Origin: Acidobacteriota bacterium
GTDB lineage: Bacteria; Acidobacteriota; Thermoanaerobaculia; Multivoradales; J023
Direction: 5' to 3'
Length of the DNA stretch: 64,000 bases
NCBI GenBank assembly: GCA_029263315.1
Contig: JAJCXR010000054.1
Location: 496,001-560,000 of the forward strand
Shown: positions 50,501-58,300 of the stretch, in pieces
Layout of the letters: each line of letters starts with the position of its first letter
Position numbering within the stretch: the stretch's first letter is position 1
Notes under the pieces: generated by a model
Told to the model about the DNA's origin: nothing
What the model saw: the letters and a program-made list of their open reading frames with translations, nothing else
Database searches by the model: none
Program-made: the position numbers and the translations under genes

Positions 50501-51771
50501 CGGGTCTGCCAAGTGAGATCGCCGGTCTGCACCTTACCCAGGGCCGTCGCTTCGAAAGCCATCACCACCTGGAATAATGGGGTCGCCGCCAAATGGCGTT
50601 CCGGGCTGAGCTCTTCGACCAACTTCTCGAAGGGCACCTCTTGGTGGGCGTCGGCACTGAGCACCAGATCCTTGGTTTGCGCCAACAGGGACGCGAAGTC
50701 CTGATCACCTTCCAGGTCATAGCGTAAGACCACGGTGTTGACAAAAAAGCCGATCAACCCTTCGACCTCTTGGCGACGGCGACCGGCCACCGGCATGCCC
50801 ACCGTCAAATCTCGCTGGCCACTGAGACGTGCCAACAGGATGGCGAGCGCCGTCTGCAGCACCGTGAACAGGGTCGTGCCTTGGCTCTGGGCCAAACGGC
50901 GCAAGGCCGCCGCCAGTGGCGCATCCAGCACAACCGGTAAACGCTGCCCAACAAATCGCGACTGAGCCGGCCGCGGACGGTCCGTCGGTAGCTCCAAGAG
51001 CGGCACATCGGTCAACCGCTGGCGCCAGTACTGCAAATCTTTCTCGAGGGTTTCGCCTTGCAAGCGCTGCCGCTGCCACTGGGCGACATCCGCATACTGC
51101 ACCACCAGCTCCCCCAAGGGAGACGGTTGCCCACGGCTGGCGGAAGCGTACAGGGTGGTCACTTCGTGCAGCAAAACACCCAGCGACCAGCCGTCTGCGA
51201 TGATGTGATGCATCACCACCAACAGGAGGTGATCGTTGTCGCCGAGGCGTAGAAGAGTGGTTCGCAACAAGGGTCCGCGACCCAAGTCGAAGGGGCGGCG
51301 CGCCTCCTCCTCTGCAAGCTCCGTCGTCCGTCGCTGCCGCTCTTCCGCCCCCAAGTCCGACAAATCCACCACCGTCCATGGGGTCGGCACCGATGCGGCG
51401 ATGACCTGCACCGGCTGCGGCGTCGCTTCCGGGTCTTCGATGACGACATCGAATGTGGTGCGCAAGACTTCGTGTCGGGCGATCAACTGCTGCAGCGCCG
51501 TTTCGAGGGCCGCCGGCTGGAGCGGGCCCTCGAGCTCGATGGCCCCTGCAATGTTGTAGACCGACGACTGCGGGTGCAGTTGATCCAGCAGCCACAGTCG
51601 CTGTTGCGGAAACGACAGTGGAAAACGGCACGGAAAATCCGTCCGCGGCAGACGGGGAATCGCCTGGACGGAATGACTGGCAGTCTTCTTTTTCTTGTCG
51701 CCTAGACGCCGGATCAACAGATCGAGCTCTTGACGCGACATTTTGCCTGGGCGAGTTGAGGTTCCACTCAT
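38512..51771 (-). CDS. NRPS-A: C-A(Thr)-T / C-A(Ala)-T / C-A(Val-like)-T / C-A(LYS2-like)-T
   Basis: 4419 aa, four elongation modules, no TE. C motifs are at about residues 190 (HHIIADGW), 1294 (HHIITDGW), 2356 (HHTVSDGW) and 3448 (HHIASDGW). A cores are at about 675, 1775, 2848 and 3937, with carrier sites at 1099, 2164, 3253 (LGGHSL) and 4343 (LGGNSL). Codes by eye: A1 DFWNVGMVHK (Thr), A2 DLFNNALTYK (Ala), A3 DALWFGGTFK (Val-like, weak), A4 DPRHCTFRAK. A4 strongly resembles fungal LYS2 (AHDPLQRDMFTPL, TETQRAV), whose code is DPRHFVMRAK for alpha-aminoadipate. The N-terminus (SRQELDLLIRRLGDKKKK) and the basic C-terminal tail (LKSGRNRLKARLAKRRRP) look like docking elements to the loading protein and PKS. 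The start is uncertain: no clear ribosome site is seen at 51771, and an ATG at 51741 has a better one. Confidence 0.93.
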   Translation of the reverse strand: MSGTSTRPGKMSRQELDLLIRRLGDKKKKTASHSVQAIPRLPRTDFPCRFPLSFPQQRLWLLDQLHPQSSVYNIAGAIELEGPLQPAALETALQQLIARHEVLRTTFDVVIEDPEATPQPVQVIAASVPTPWTVVDLSDLGAEERQRRTTELAEEEARRPFDLGRGPLLRTTLLRLGDNDHLLLVVMHHIIADGWSLGVLLHEVTTLYASASRGQPSPLGELVVQYADVAQWQRQRLQGETLEKDLQYWRQRLTDVPLLELPTDRPRPAQSRFVGQRLPVVLDAPLAAALRRLAQSQGTTLFTVLQTALAILLARLSGQRDLTVGMPVAGRRRQEVEGLIGFFVNTVVLRYDLEGDQDFASLLAQTKDLVLSADAHQEVPFEKLVEELSPERHLAATPLFQVVMAFEATALGKVQTGDLTWQTRELTTGTAKFDLTMNLTDHGGTTGAGPVRGSLEYDTELFDAATIQRWRGHFQVLLEGMLAAPSTPWTQLPLLSPAQEQQLAVERKDRSAQITISEDTIAALVTKQAHLAPQRLALVAGEGDTTLTYGELEARANRLAHHLQASGAGPERIVAVCMERSTDLVVALLAVLKSGAAYLPLDLAYPAERLAFMLEDSGAQWLLSEEGLRSSLPDFSGQLICLDDPEVLQAVAAQPTSSPDAGIDGDSLAYVIYTSGSTGRPKGVLIPHRCVARLLAACDDWFSFGGEDVWTFFHSHAFDFSVWEIWGALGTGGRLVVVPYWVSRSPEAFYELLQEQRVTVLNQTPSAFRQLVEVARRSPPRDLALREVVFGGEALDLTTLRPWFERFGDTAPRLVNMYGITETTVHVTYRPLVAEDAETSGRSPVGCAIPDLTVHVVDPEGQIQPLGVAGEMWVGGAGLARGYLGRPALTAERFIPDAFSKQPGARLYRSGDLARSLSSGDIDFLGRIDHQVKIRGFRIELGEIEACLQGMEGVAEAAVLVREILGEPQLVAYWVATQGGTESSAPSPEDLSLEDPSPEDPSPEDLSSSARLSNQQMRQALAARLPDYMIPAFYVELDTLPLTANGKLDRRALPLPETEAGAAAYVPPSSSTEIVLCEVWAKTLGLEQVGINDDFFALGGHSLLATQIMVRLRQKLGVDVPLRHLFEAPTVAGLAAVIDSQESAPIVEVPMAVLQDHGPAPLSFAQERLWFLEQLDPGNAAYNISALLSLRGHLDVEIFHQALGEIVVRHGALRTVFRGVADEARQIVLDAVSVELPVDDLSQLPVAERFAEASRRAHDEAASPFNLEVGPLLRARLFRLAEDEHQLILTMHHIITDGWSVGILLQELVALYAAGLKGLPSPLEPLAVQYTDVALWQRQEMQGDALESELDFWRQQLADVPILELPTDRPRPAVARQRGTVLPVRLDGDLSDGVVRLATAQGVTPYMVLLAAFGTLLSRLTQQQDLTVGSPVANRRRVEVEGLIGLFVNTLVQRLDLSGEPSFDQLLQRVRDVVLASDAHQDVSFEKVVAAVEGERQLSTNPLFQTMLVLQNAPFSRMTLEGLELAALPVDSGTSKFDLTLALGESLVDAQPGLAGHLEYDTDLFDGATIERWWGHFETLLRGIVEAPSTPLWQLPMLSSAQRRQLLTEWNSIDGFEVPTADTGATVNDLFAAQAARTPGAPALYHQGMVWTYDELAARVWHLARRLQGLGIGPDRVVGVCLDRRPEMIVAMLAAQAAGGAYVPLDPNYPSQRLGYILEDAAVPVVLTRRGLVDVLPAHEGVVICLDEEPPEATPTTVPPHGAGRENLAHLIYTSGSTGRPKGVAIAHRSSVILMHWARQAFSAEELAGMLAATSINFDLSVFEILVPLCWGGSVILAENALELPTLPDRERVRLVNTVPSAMAELVRQEGIPSGVQTINLAGEPLRRALVDGIYDSASVDGVYNLYGPSEDTTYSTYTRVPSGTSAEPTIGRPLIATQAYVLDRHGEPVVLGAVGELYLGGEGLARGYLGRPSMTAERFVPDPLGTIPGARLYRTGDLVRYLPSAELLFLGRLDHQVKIRGFRIELGEIESALLAQETVRDAVVLARQDREGDPRLVAYITGNSLTGEAADDAELDIDLLRRELATSLPEYMLPAAVVTLPELPLLPNGKVDRKALPAPEWQGDAKTYVAPRNAIEEQLVEIWQEVLAVERLGVHDNFFALGGHSLLATQVMTRIHRRLGIELALRHLFEAPTVAELAKLAGDAGAAELLSLAVGDLGDEAELSFAQERLWFLDQLDPDNATYNITSLVRLRGALDVPVLNASLNEVVKRHGALRTVFQETPNGVRQVVRAAQPIDLPAVDLEHLPVAERQAAAQSLALQEVTQPFDLRRGPLLRVQLLRLHGEEHWLVLNMHHTVSDGWSVGVLVHELSALYDAFRQGRPSPLDPLPLQYAEYALWQRRYMSGERLEGQLGYWRDQLQGLPTLELPTDRPRPREPRHRGATLPVQLSAELEAGVMRSAMDFGVTPYMLLLASYGALLSRLTGELDIAIGMPVANRRLDQFEGLIGLFVNTLVARLDFSNRPSFETLLQRSRQVVLEADAHQDVPFDKVVTVVDPGRRVAGEPLFRTLMVLQGSPGEATMEGLETQFLPLDNGTAKFDLSLMLGMSSAVTDEATDRQGLGGVFEYDIDLFDASTIESWRAAWLTLLEGMLRAPDRPFQDLPLSSPDQQEQLRVDWGVRQADYPAHLSLADLFRRQALRRPDAEAVVFETSSGEVQSLTYQELDQRSERVAHELVAVGVQVEELVGLCADRSLETIVAILGVLKAGAAFLPLDPTYPQERISWMLEDGGVRHLLVHRSLQGLLPSSHGGTLLLLDGPQAIGQQEVEAATAAALPTVGGGHLAYLMYTSGSTGRPKGVAVEQHSVSRLVCGSSFGDWAEERSWLGFAPISFDASTLEIWAPLLNGGRLVLAPPHQLSLDELAAVIERHAIDSLWLTAGLFHQMVAHGPLQRLGSLRQWFAGGDTLAPEGVRGALEALPNCRLINGYGPTENTTFTTCHGMRHGEVIGNQVPIGQPIENTGVQILDPSFYPQPVGFWGQLCASGEGLARGYHRRPALTAEKFVPDPLSEVPGGRIYLTGDRARYRADGVIEFQGRIDRQLKMRGYRIEPGEIEGALVAQPEVHQAAVSVRQDASQGKRLLAFVVPVDRQAVESQPEDLPTVDGGLEAQLLRRLAETLPAYMVPSSVHLLDALPLNANGKVDRHALAALEVAPTDTVSDLFVAPRTPTEERLAEIWCEILGLEQVSVESDFFDLGGHSLLATQLVSSLRQVFAIDLPLRQVFRHSTIAALAPEVDRRQGTAGPLEAEFPRNLGHSDLALSFAQERLWLLDRFEPGNPAYNMPFALRLDGPLEVELLQASMQRLEVRHEALRTTYADVGGLPVQNVAEPGDVELPLTDLSSLVGPQQQRALDELAGQQAHAPFDLAAGPVYRVHLVRLEAQRHVLLFNVHHIASDGWSMGILTRDLGAFYAALASRREAELPELPLRYVEYAQWQRQWLQGENLERQLAYWRRQLEALPQGLELPTDRPRPAVRSFVGDQQTLSIDRPLVEALQNLARQHNGTLFMVLLAAFEVLLSRLSGQTDLAIGMPIAGRQRQEVENLVGIFLNTLVLRGDLSDQPSFAALLGATRQTTLDAYGHQDLPFEKLIDALQPERDMARTPFFQVFFNMVNMPLQPLRLPGLEITPMGQPEAASKFDLTVYAQEVKDGLDFTWVFNSRLFDGERIAEMLRQYEGLLRQVAEAPQRTVDQLDLLTPRAHRLLPDPCEELDASWNGAVHELVAEQARQQPDKVAVRDANGAWTYRQLDQQANRLAHWLRSVGVQGEDRVAILAHRSATLVWAVQGVLKAGGAFVLFDPAYPASHLGKTLERAEPRAWLQLSEAGPLPPEVEQQLEAMGCPRLALPPWHEIGADGGPEPLASQPVSAPAVDISPDDLAYISFTSGSTGVPKGILGRHGPLTHFLPWQSQYFDLRPDDCYSMLSGLAHDPLQRDMFTPLCLGATLSIPEPRSIFTTGYLAEWMVQEGISVAHMTPAMAQVLTEPPARGKSVSVDSLRLACLTGDVLTQRDVVRLRRLAPKVRCINFYGSTETQRAVGFQEAPADLGNDGKQIMPLGRGMQDVQLLVVNAAGKLAGIGEIGEVWVRSPHLARGYLGDPELTADRFLVSTFRPQTDDGTPDRVYRTGDLGRYQVDGTVVFAGRADHQVKIRGFRIELGEIEGQLASLDGVREAVVQVRGSETRSGNRRLLALVVRDPYCNFEVKAAALRDSLRQRLPEYMVPAGFVFLDGLPLTPNGKLDRHALAQIEDSNREIQMAFKAPRTEMEVALADILKEVLEIDKVGADDNFFDLGGNSLLLVKFHNRIQQIVDRDLQAVEIFNHPTVAALAAYLTRSSDGSVPEETVVEDRSEQLKSGRNRLKARLAKRRRP
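48755..48814. repeat. 4 x 15-bp in-frame tandem repeat in NRPS-A A1
   Basis: Four imperfect 15-bp units ([A/G]GGTCTTC...GAC) at 48755-48769, 48770-48784, 48785-48799 and 48800-48814. They encode a (SPED)-type acidic stretch, SPEDLSLEDPSPEDPSPED, in the C-terminal subdomain of the first Thr adenylation domain (about residues 985-1005), where related A domains have a short loop. Confidence 0.85.
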
Positions 51772-52817
51772 GATCGTATTTAAAATCTATCCGGTTCGAA
51801 AGGCACTGATTTTTGAGGCTCGCAGTGGTCAGCCCGCAATGGGCTGGATCTCCAACCGCCACCGACAGTCAAAGCGACAAATAGCGCTGTAACCCCGCAC
51901 TGGGCCAGAGCGCGGCCTAATGCTGCGACTTGAAACAGCAAACCTCCCAAGCAGCAGCGACGCCAAGCGAAGCTCCTGCATGCGTCCCCGTCTGCGTAGG
52001 CCATTGCCTAGGCCCGTTTGCCTAGGGCCCGGTGCACTAGCCCTGCAGCGTATCCCTGACGCCGCGGCTCGCTGGGACTTGGTGGCTCTCTGGAGCTGGG
52101 ATGCAATACCGTGATGTCATTCTGGGTGTGCCATGCCTCTCGCGTCTTCGTTTCCATCCGGCCAAGGGGGAAAGACGCCCAAGACATCGCAGACCTGCTT
52201 CTAAGCGACGACCTCTCGGCAACCGACTTCTCGGCGACCGACTTCTCGGGAGTCCCCAAGTATAGTGTTGAGGCTTGGCCTGCGCCAAATCGCGGACCAC
52301 TTGACAGAAGAATTAACAAACATTTACAGCAATCTCTCCGTGCCGCAACGGAGAGCACAAAAGCAAAGAAAAGCAGAGGCGCCAGAGATACGTTGAGGGC
52401 GCCCTCCAGGAAGTCAAAAGACTTGCGCTTTTCGGGCTGTTGGCCTAAGCTTCGAGCTTCCTTTGCCGTCGCGCTGAACGGGTTGGCTCAGGGTGTAGGG
52501 ACAGATTGTCGGCCGGACAGCTCTGTCGTTCAATGCCCGTAAACCTCAGGTAGGAAACCGCCTTGGCGGATTCTTCAGAGCTCAGCGTAGACTGACAAGA
52601 TTCGTTCTATCGACGCCTTGACTCTGCCCGACCCGGGATCGCTTCAAGTTCTTGAAGCACATCCTGGACGGTTTCGCGGACGCATCCGGCCGTCAATGCC
52701 GAGGATCCTGCGACTGAAGGATCCGCCTTACAGCTCGGCACCTTGGTCTTTTGCGTTCGCTCTACCGAACTGAGGTCGAAGCCAAAGGATTTCGTCAACA
52801 ATCGAGGAGACCCGAGA
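51772..52817. other. Divergent intergenic region (1046 bp) between NRPS-A and the FG-GAP gene, no convincing gene
   Basis: It should hold promoters for the NRPS operon (minus) and the FG-GAP gene (plus). A small inverted repeat CAGCCC-GCAAT-GGGCTG lies at 51830-51846, 59 bp before the NRPS-A start, and could be an operator. An isolated TTGACA lies at 52301-52306 with a poor -10 (TTACAG at 52324). Short frames at 51780-52004 and 52111-52542 have no family features. The second half is less GC-rich than the flanking genes, as expected for regulatory sequence. A 15-bp tandem repeat is listed separately. Confidence 0.55.
52209..52253. repeat. 3 x 15-bp tandem repeat in the intergenic region
   Basis: Three units (CGAC[C/T]TCTCGG....) at 52209-52223, 52224-52238 and 52239-52253, the last diverging at its end. 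They lie in non-coding sequence upstream of the FG-GAP gene. The 15-bp period matches that of the in-gene repeats in the NRPS genes. Confidence 0.75.
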
Positions 52818-55223
52818 ATGAGAAAGTGGATTGCAACTAGCGTCCTAGCCCTGGTCGCGGCCAGTGCTTGGGCCGACGGCGGCGTAACCTTCAACAGCAT
52901 CACCGAAGGTGACACCAACGGCATCACGTATCGGCGCATCGGTAACCCGGTCCGCGAAGCGGCGGTGGCCAGCTACATGGCACAAACGGCCCAAGTTCCT
53001 GGCGCCGTCCTCGGCGACCTGGCGGTCAACGTGCGTGCCCATGCGGCCCGTGGCATGCCGGGCGTCGCCCTTCTGGACTATGACAACGATGGCGATCTAG
53101 ACATCTACGTCACCAACGGTCCCGACACCCCCAACTCCCTCTACGCCAACCAGTTCAGCCAGACCGGTGTGGTGACCTTCGTCGACGTCGCAGCGGCGGC
53201 GGGCGTCGAAGCCACCGTCCCCGAGGGTAGCGGCGTGTGCTTCGGTGACATCGACAACGATGGCGATGACGACCTCTACGTGGTCACCGTGGCCGCCCCC
53301 AACTTCCTCTTTGAGAACCAGGGCGACGGCACCTTCACCGACATCACGATGGCCGCCAACGCCGGCGCCCCCGAGCGCTATTCCACCGCCTGCTCCTTCG
53401 CCGATTTCAATGGCGATGCATTGTTGGACATCGTGATCGCCAACACCTACAGCAGCTGGAACCAGCGTGGGCCGTTCCAAGCCGGGCCGCACTACGACAA
53501 CTTCGAGCACAACGTGGTGCTGATGAATACCGGCGGTAACGTATTCGTCGACAACAGCGCCGCCTCGGGTATCGAAAACGTCTCCAACATGAATCAGCCC
53601 GGCACCACCGGCGCCGCCCTCTCCTGGGTGGTGATGACCTACGACTACGACTTGGACGGCGATGTCGACATTCTCTTTGGTGACAACCAAGGAGGCATGC
53701 CGGTCGATGGTGACCCCGCCGAAGAGCGCGGCTACCTGCGTCTCTACTCCAATGACGGCAACGGCATCTTCACCGAAGTGACGCGGGATGCCGAGCTCGA
53801 CATCATCGGTGGTTGGATGGGTCTCGATGCTGGCGACTTCAACTGCGACGGCAAGATGGACTTCTTCGGTACCAACATCGGTTGGGCCAGTGGCGAGCCG
53901 TCTCGTCCACTGATCGCCCGTCACAACGGTACCTTCGATGACATCGGCGTCGGCGACTTGAAGATGACCCCGTTCGGTTGGGGCGTCTCCATCTTCGACT
54001 ACGACAACGACGGTGACAGCGATGCCATCTATCACGGTGGTTTTGGCATCATCACCGGCTGGTTGGCCGGCAATGGTGGCGTCGTGCTGCAGAACACCGG
54101 CGATTGCTCCGGCGTCCTCGACTGGGACGAGGCCGCGGTGGTCAAGGACCATCGTGTCCGTATGGTCAACGGTATGGCAGCGGGCGATCTCAACATGGAC
54201 GGTTTCGAAGATGTCGTCACCGTGTCGGCTGAGAACATCAATCCGGCCATCTACCTGGCGATGACAGGCCCTCCGTTCTTCGTCAATCCGACCACCGGCT
54301 CGCCCTTCGAGGCGACGGCACGGTTCGAGGCGTCTCACGCCCCGTTCCCCCCCGGCTCCTGGACTCGTCTGGCGCCGACGGACGACAACGGTGTGGTGAT
54401 CCCGCCGCCCTTGGGTACCCTGGTGGTCGAGCTCAACAGCGGTGACAATGGCAACAAATGGGCCGATATCTCCCTGGTCGGCACCTATGGTCTCCTCACC
54501 GGCGGTGCTTCCAACCGCAGCGGTATCGGCTCGACCGTGTTCTTCACCCCGGACGGTGGCAAAACCTCGGCTCGCCCGATCATCGGTGGCTCGAGCTTTG
54601 CTTCGCAGGATGCCCTGTCGGCCGGTTTTGGTCTAGGCCAAGCCGACACCGGCGTGGCCATCGTGCAGTGGCCCAATGGAGTGCAGAATCGCCTCGTCGT
54701 CGCGGCGGGCGAGAGGTTGACGCTGCCCGAGATCCCCTGTGATTTCGGCACCAGCTTCCGCAATCTCGCCAGCTATTACGCCTGCGTCAAGCAGTCCACC
54801 AACGAGGCGGTCGCGGCGGGTCTGATGACCCCCGAGCTGCGGGACCGCTACATCAACAGCGCCCTCGCCCCGTGTGATCCGGACAGCGATTTCAACCTCT
54901 GTCTCGGCGGCGGTCGTTTCAAGGTCGAAGTCGGATTTGTGGGTTATGACGGCGTTTTGGGCCAGGCCCACGTCATTCCCTACGGTGAGCGGTCGGGCAT
55001 CTTCTGGTTCTTCAACGAAGACACCATCGAGATGAACATGAAGCTCATCGATGCCTGTGACTTCAACGATGCCTTCTGGGTTTTCGCCGCCGCGTCGACC
55101 GACGTCGAGTACGCGCTCAACGTCACCGACATGCAGACCGGCGAGGTTCGTACCTACGCGAACCCGTTGGGCACTTCGGCCCAGGCCGTAACCGACACCA
55201 GCGCCTTCCTCACCTGTCCCTGA
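52818..55223 (+). CDS. Exported FG-GAP/VCBS repeat protein with ASPIC/UnbV domain
   Basis: 801 aa from the ATG at 52818, preceded by GAGGAGA 7 nt upstream; the longer frame to 52743 was rejected. The signal peptide is MRKWIATSVLALVAASAWADG. Calcium-loop repeats of the DxDxDGxxD type recur about seven times over residues 90-480 (DYDNDGDLDIYVTN, DIDNDGDDDLYVV, DFNCDGKMDFFGTN, DLNMDGFEDVVTV), forming an integrin-like propeller. An ASPIC/UnbV domain follows at about 530-640 (SNRSGIGSTV, then FGLGQAD and VQWPNG). The last 150 residues are unassigned. The family is secreted or surface-exposed, and its role is generally unknown. It stands between the NRPS operon and the divergent loading gene and ends at a strong terminator, so it is probably its own transcription unit. 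I see no reason to assign it to biosynthesis. Confidence 0.88.
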   Translation: MRKWIATSVLALVAASAWADGGVTFNSITEGDTNGITYRRIGNPVREAAVASYMAQTAQVPGAVLGDLAVNVRAHAARGMPGVALLDYDNDGDLDIYVTNGPDTPNSLYANQFSQTGVVTFVDVAAAAGVEATVPEGSGVCFGDIDNDGDDDLYVVTVAAPNFLFENQGDGTFTDITMAANAGAPERYSTACSFADFNGDALLDIVIANTYSSWNQRGPFQAGPHYDNFEHNVVLMNTGGNVFVDNSAASGIENVSNMNQPGTTGAALSWVVMTYDYDLDGDVDILFGDNQGGMPVDGDPAEERGYLRLYSNDGNGIFTEVTRDAELDIIGGWMGLDAGDFNCDGKMDFFGTNIGWASGEPSRPLIARHNGTFDDIGVGDLKMTPFGWGVSIFDYDNDGDSDAIYHGGFGIITGWLAGNGGVVLQNTGDCSGVLDWDEAAVVKDHRVRMVNGMAAGDLNMDGFEDVVTVSAENINPAIYLAMTGPPFFVNPTTGSPFEATARFEASHAPFPPGSWTRLAPTDDNGVVIPPPLGTLVVELNSGDNGNKWADISLVGTYGLLTGGASNRSGIGSTVFFTPDGGKTSARPIIGGSSFASQDALSAGFGLGQADTGVAIVQWPNGVQNRLVVAAGERLTLPEIPCDFGTSFRNLASYYACVKQSTNEAVAAGLMTPELRDRYINSALAPCDPDSDFNLCLGGGRFKVEVGFVGYDGVLGQAHVIPYGERSGIFWFFNEDTIEMNMKLIDACDFNDAFWVFAAASTDVEYALNVTDMQTGEVRTYANPLGTSAQAVTDTSAFLTCP

Positions 55224-55249
55224 TAGGACTGCCGGAAGGTAGCTAATCG

Positions 55250-55289
55250 ACGCCGATCCCGTGCTCGCACGGGGTCGGCGTTCGTTTTT
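55250..55289 (+). terminator. Rho-independent terminator after the FG-GAP gene
   Basis: A 14-bp stem, ACGCCGATCCCGTG (55250-55263) with CACGGGGTCGGCGT (55268-55281, one T-G pair), a CTCG tetraloop, then TTCGTTTTT. It starts 27 nt past the stop and lies 37 nt before the next ATG, so the loading gene downstream needs its own promoter or read-through. Confidence 0.9.
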
Positions 55290-55325
55290 GACCCGGCGAC
55301 GACCGCTGACCGTTGCCCCTAGGAC

Positions 55326-58300
55326 ATGGATTCTATGGAACCCCCGAGAGCCGGCTCCCCGAAGACCCTGGTCGATGTATTGCGCCGCCACGTGGCGCAG
55401 CGGGGCGAGCAGACCGTCTATACGTTTCTCGCCGACGGCGAGGACGAGCAGGACAGTTGGACCTTCGCCGAGGTCGACCTCCGGGCCCGTGCCATCGCCG
55501 TCCATTTGCAAGCCCAAGGCATGGCTGGACAGCGGGCCTTGCTGCTCTACAATCCCGGGCTCGACTTCATCGCCGCCTTTCTCGGCTGCCTCTATGCCGG
55601 CACCATCGCCGTCCCGGCCTTTCCCCCCGCTTCCAAACGTCACTGGCCACGGCTTCGGGCCATCGCCGACGACGCCCAACCCCAATGGGCCCTCACTGCC
55701 TCCGCGGAGCTGAGCAAGATTCGCCGGGTCGCCGACAAGCTCGCCGAGCTTGCCGAGGTCCGATGGTTGGCCACCGACACCGTCGACCTCGATCGGGCCG
55801 ATGCCTGGACCCCTCCACCCATCGAAGCCACCTCCCTCGCCTTCTTGCAGTACACCTCCGGCTCCACCTCGACCCCCAAGGGGGTGATGGTCAGCCATGG
55901 CAATCTTTTGCACAACGAAGAGGTCATCCGGCGCGGTTTTGGCCTCGATGACAGCGCTATCATCGCCGGTTGGCTGCCCCTCTACCACGACATGGGACTG
56001 ATCGGGAATCTGCTGCAACCCCTCTACCTGGGCGCCCGGCTGGTCTTCATGGCGCCGGTGGCCTTCCTGCAGAAACCCATCCGCTGGCTACAGGCCATTT
56101 CCAAGTATCGCGCCACCACTAGCGGTGGTCCCAACTTCGCTTACGATCTGTGCTGCCAACGGATCGACGGCGAGCAAAAACAGGATCTCGACCTCTCCTG
56201 CTGGCAAGTCGCCTTCTCCGGCGCCGAGCCGGTGCGGGCCGAGACCTTGGACCAATTCGCCACCGCCTTCGCTCCCTGCGGCTTTCAACCTGGGGCCTTC
56301 TATCCTTGTTACGGCATGGCGGAAACCACCTTGATGACCACCGGAGGCGACCCCACCGCTCCGCCGGTGGTGCAAACCTTCGACGCAGCGGCCCTGGAGG
56401 CTAACCGTGCCGTCCCCAGCAAAGCAGACGACGGCCGTGCGCTCGTCGGTTGCGGCCATCGGGGTTGGCAGCTCGAGGTGGTGATCGCCGATCGCGACCG
56501 CGGCGTCGCCCTGAACGACGGCGAGGTAGGGGAGATCTGGGTGAGTGGCGACAGCGTCGCCCTGGGTTATTGGCAGCGTCCCGAGGCCAGCGCAGAGATC
56601 TTCGGCGCCCGCCTGGCGGGGGCCCCCGACCAGGGCCCCTACCTACGCACCGGCGATCTCGGATTCCTCGCCGACGGCGAGCTCTTTGTCACCGGTCGGG
56701 CCAAGGATTTGATCATCCTGCGGGGTCGCAACCACTATCCCCAGGACATCGAGCGCACCGCCGAGCTGAGCCACGACGATCTGCGTCCGGGGAGCGGAGC
56801 GGCGGTGGCGGTGGAGATCGACGGCGAGGAACGCCTGGTGGTCATCTACGAGATCGAGCGCCATCCCAAGGACGATCCTGAGGTCATCGCCGAAGCGGTG
56901 CGGCGCCAGGTCAGTGAGACCCACGAAGTGCAAGTCCACGAGGTGGTGTTGATTCGGGTGGCCACCGTGCCCAAGACCTCCAGCGGCAAGATCCAGCGGC
57001 ACGCCTGCCGCCAGGAGTACCTGGACGGCAGCTTGACGGTGGTCGGCAACAGCCGCCTCGCAACCTCCCACGACGAAACCGCCGCGCCGGAGGTCTTGCT
57101 CAGCCGGGAAGCCTTGATGGCCACCGAAGCCGGTGAGCAGGCAGCGCTCCTGCTGGCCTTCCTGGTGGACCGTGTCGCCCGGTTGGCCAAAGTGCCACGG
57201 GCCGGCATCGACACCGAGACGCCGCTCACCGGCCTCGGCCTCGACTCCCTGACCTCCGTGCAGCTGAAAAACGACATCGAAGAGCGATTGGGGGTGATGG
57301 TCCCCCTCGAGGTGATGCTCGACGGCGCCAGCCTGCAACAGCTCAGCTGCTTCTTGCTCAACGCTCTCGAAGGTGCACCGCCAGCCACCCTCTTTGCCAT
57401 CGCCGATCCCGCCGTCGAGGCGCACCCCCTGTCCCACGGGCAGCGGGCCCTCTGGTATTTGCATCGTTTGGACCCCGAAAGTGCCGCCTACAACATCAGC
57501 GGCGCGGCCAAGATATCGGCGGGGCAAGGCTCCGAGATGTCTCGCCTGGATATGTCTCGCCTGGAAAGGGCGGCGCGCCATCTGGTGCAACGTCACAGCG
57601 TCTTGCGCACCACCTACCGACTGGTGAACGGTGAGCCCGTGGCGAAGGTCGGTAGCGGGACAGATTTGGATTTCCAGGTAGTGGATTTCCAGACGATCGA
57701 AGCGAACGGCTCGAGCCAAGAGGCGCTGCGTCAACGGTTGACGGCGGAGGCGGAGAGGCCCTTCGACCTCGAGAACGGGCCCGTCCTCCGTTTGGTGATT
57801 TACCAGCGGCCACAGGATAGTCACCTACTCCTCGCCATGCACCACATCGCCGGCGATTTCTGGTCCTTGGCCCTGCTGCTGCGGGAGCTGGCACAGCTCT
57901 ACGACCATTTCGCGACGGCGGAGCTGGCCTTGCAACCCCTGGAAGCCACCTACGCCGATTTTGTCGCCGATCAAGCTCGCAAGCTCGAGGGGAGCTCGGC
58001 GGACAAGCTGTGGTCCTACTGGGGTGAGCAACTGGGCGGTGAGCTGCCGGTTCTCGACTTGCCCCTCGATCGTCCACGACCGGCGGTGCAGAGCTTCCAC
58101 GGCGCCTTGGCGCATCGCACCTTCGACAGCGTCACCAGCCGAGGTTTGCGGCAGCTCGCCAAGCAGCAGGGGATTACCCTCTACATGCTGTTGCTGAGCC
58201 TCTACCAAATGCTGCTTCAACGTTACAGCGGCCAGGACGACATCCTGGTGGGCTCCCCCTTCACCTTGCGTAGCCACGCCGCCCTGGAGCCCCTGGTGGG

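Noticed and set aside
51780..52004. 74-aa open frame ending 8 nt before the NRPS-A start
   Set aside because: It has a hydrophobic stretch but no ribosome site or family match. The region is better explained as the operon's promoter region.
52301..52329. TTGACA with TTACAG as a promoter
   Set aside because: The -10 is poor and it lies about 490 bp from the next start; chance occurrence is likely. It is mentioned only in the intergenic entry.
52111..52542. 143-aa open frame in the NRPS-A/FG-GAP intergenic region
   Set aside because: It runs through a 15-bp tandem repeat, has no recognisable domain or good ribosome site, and mixed composition. More likely non-coding.
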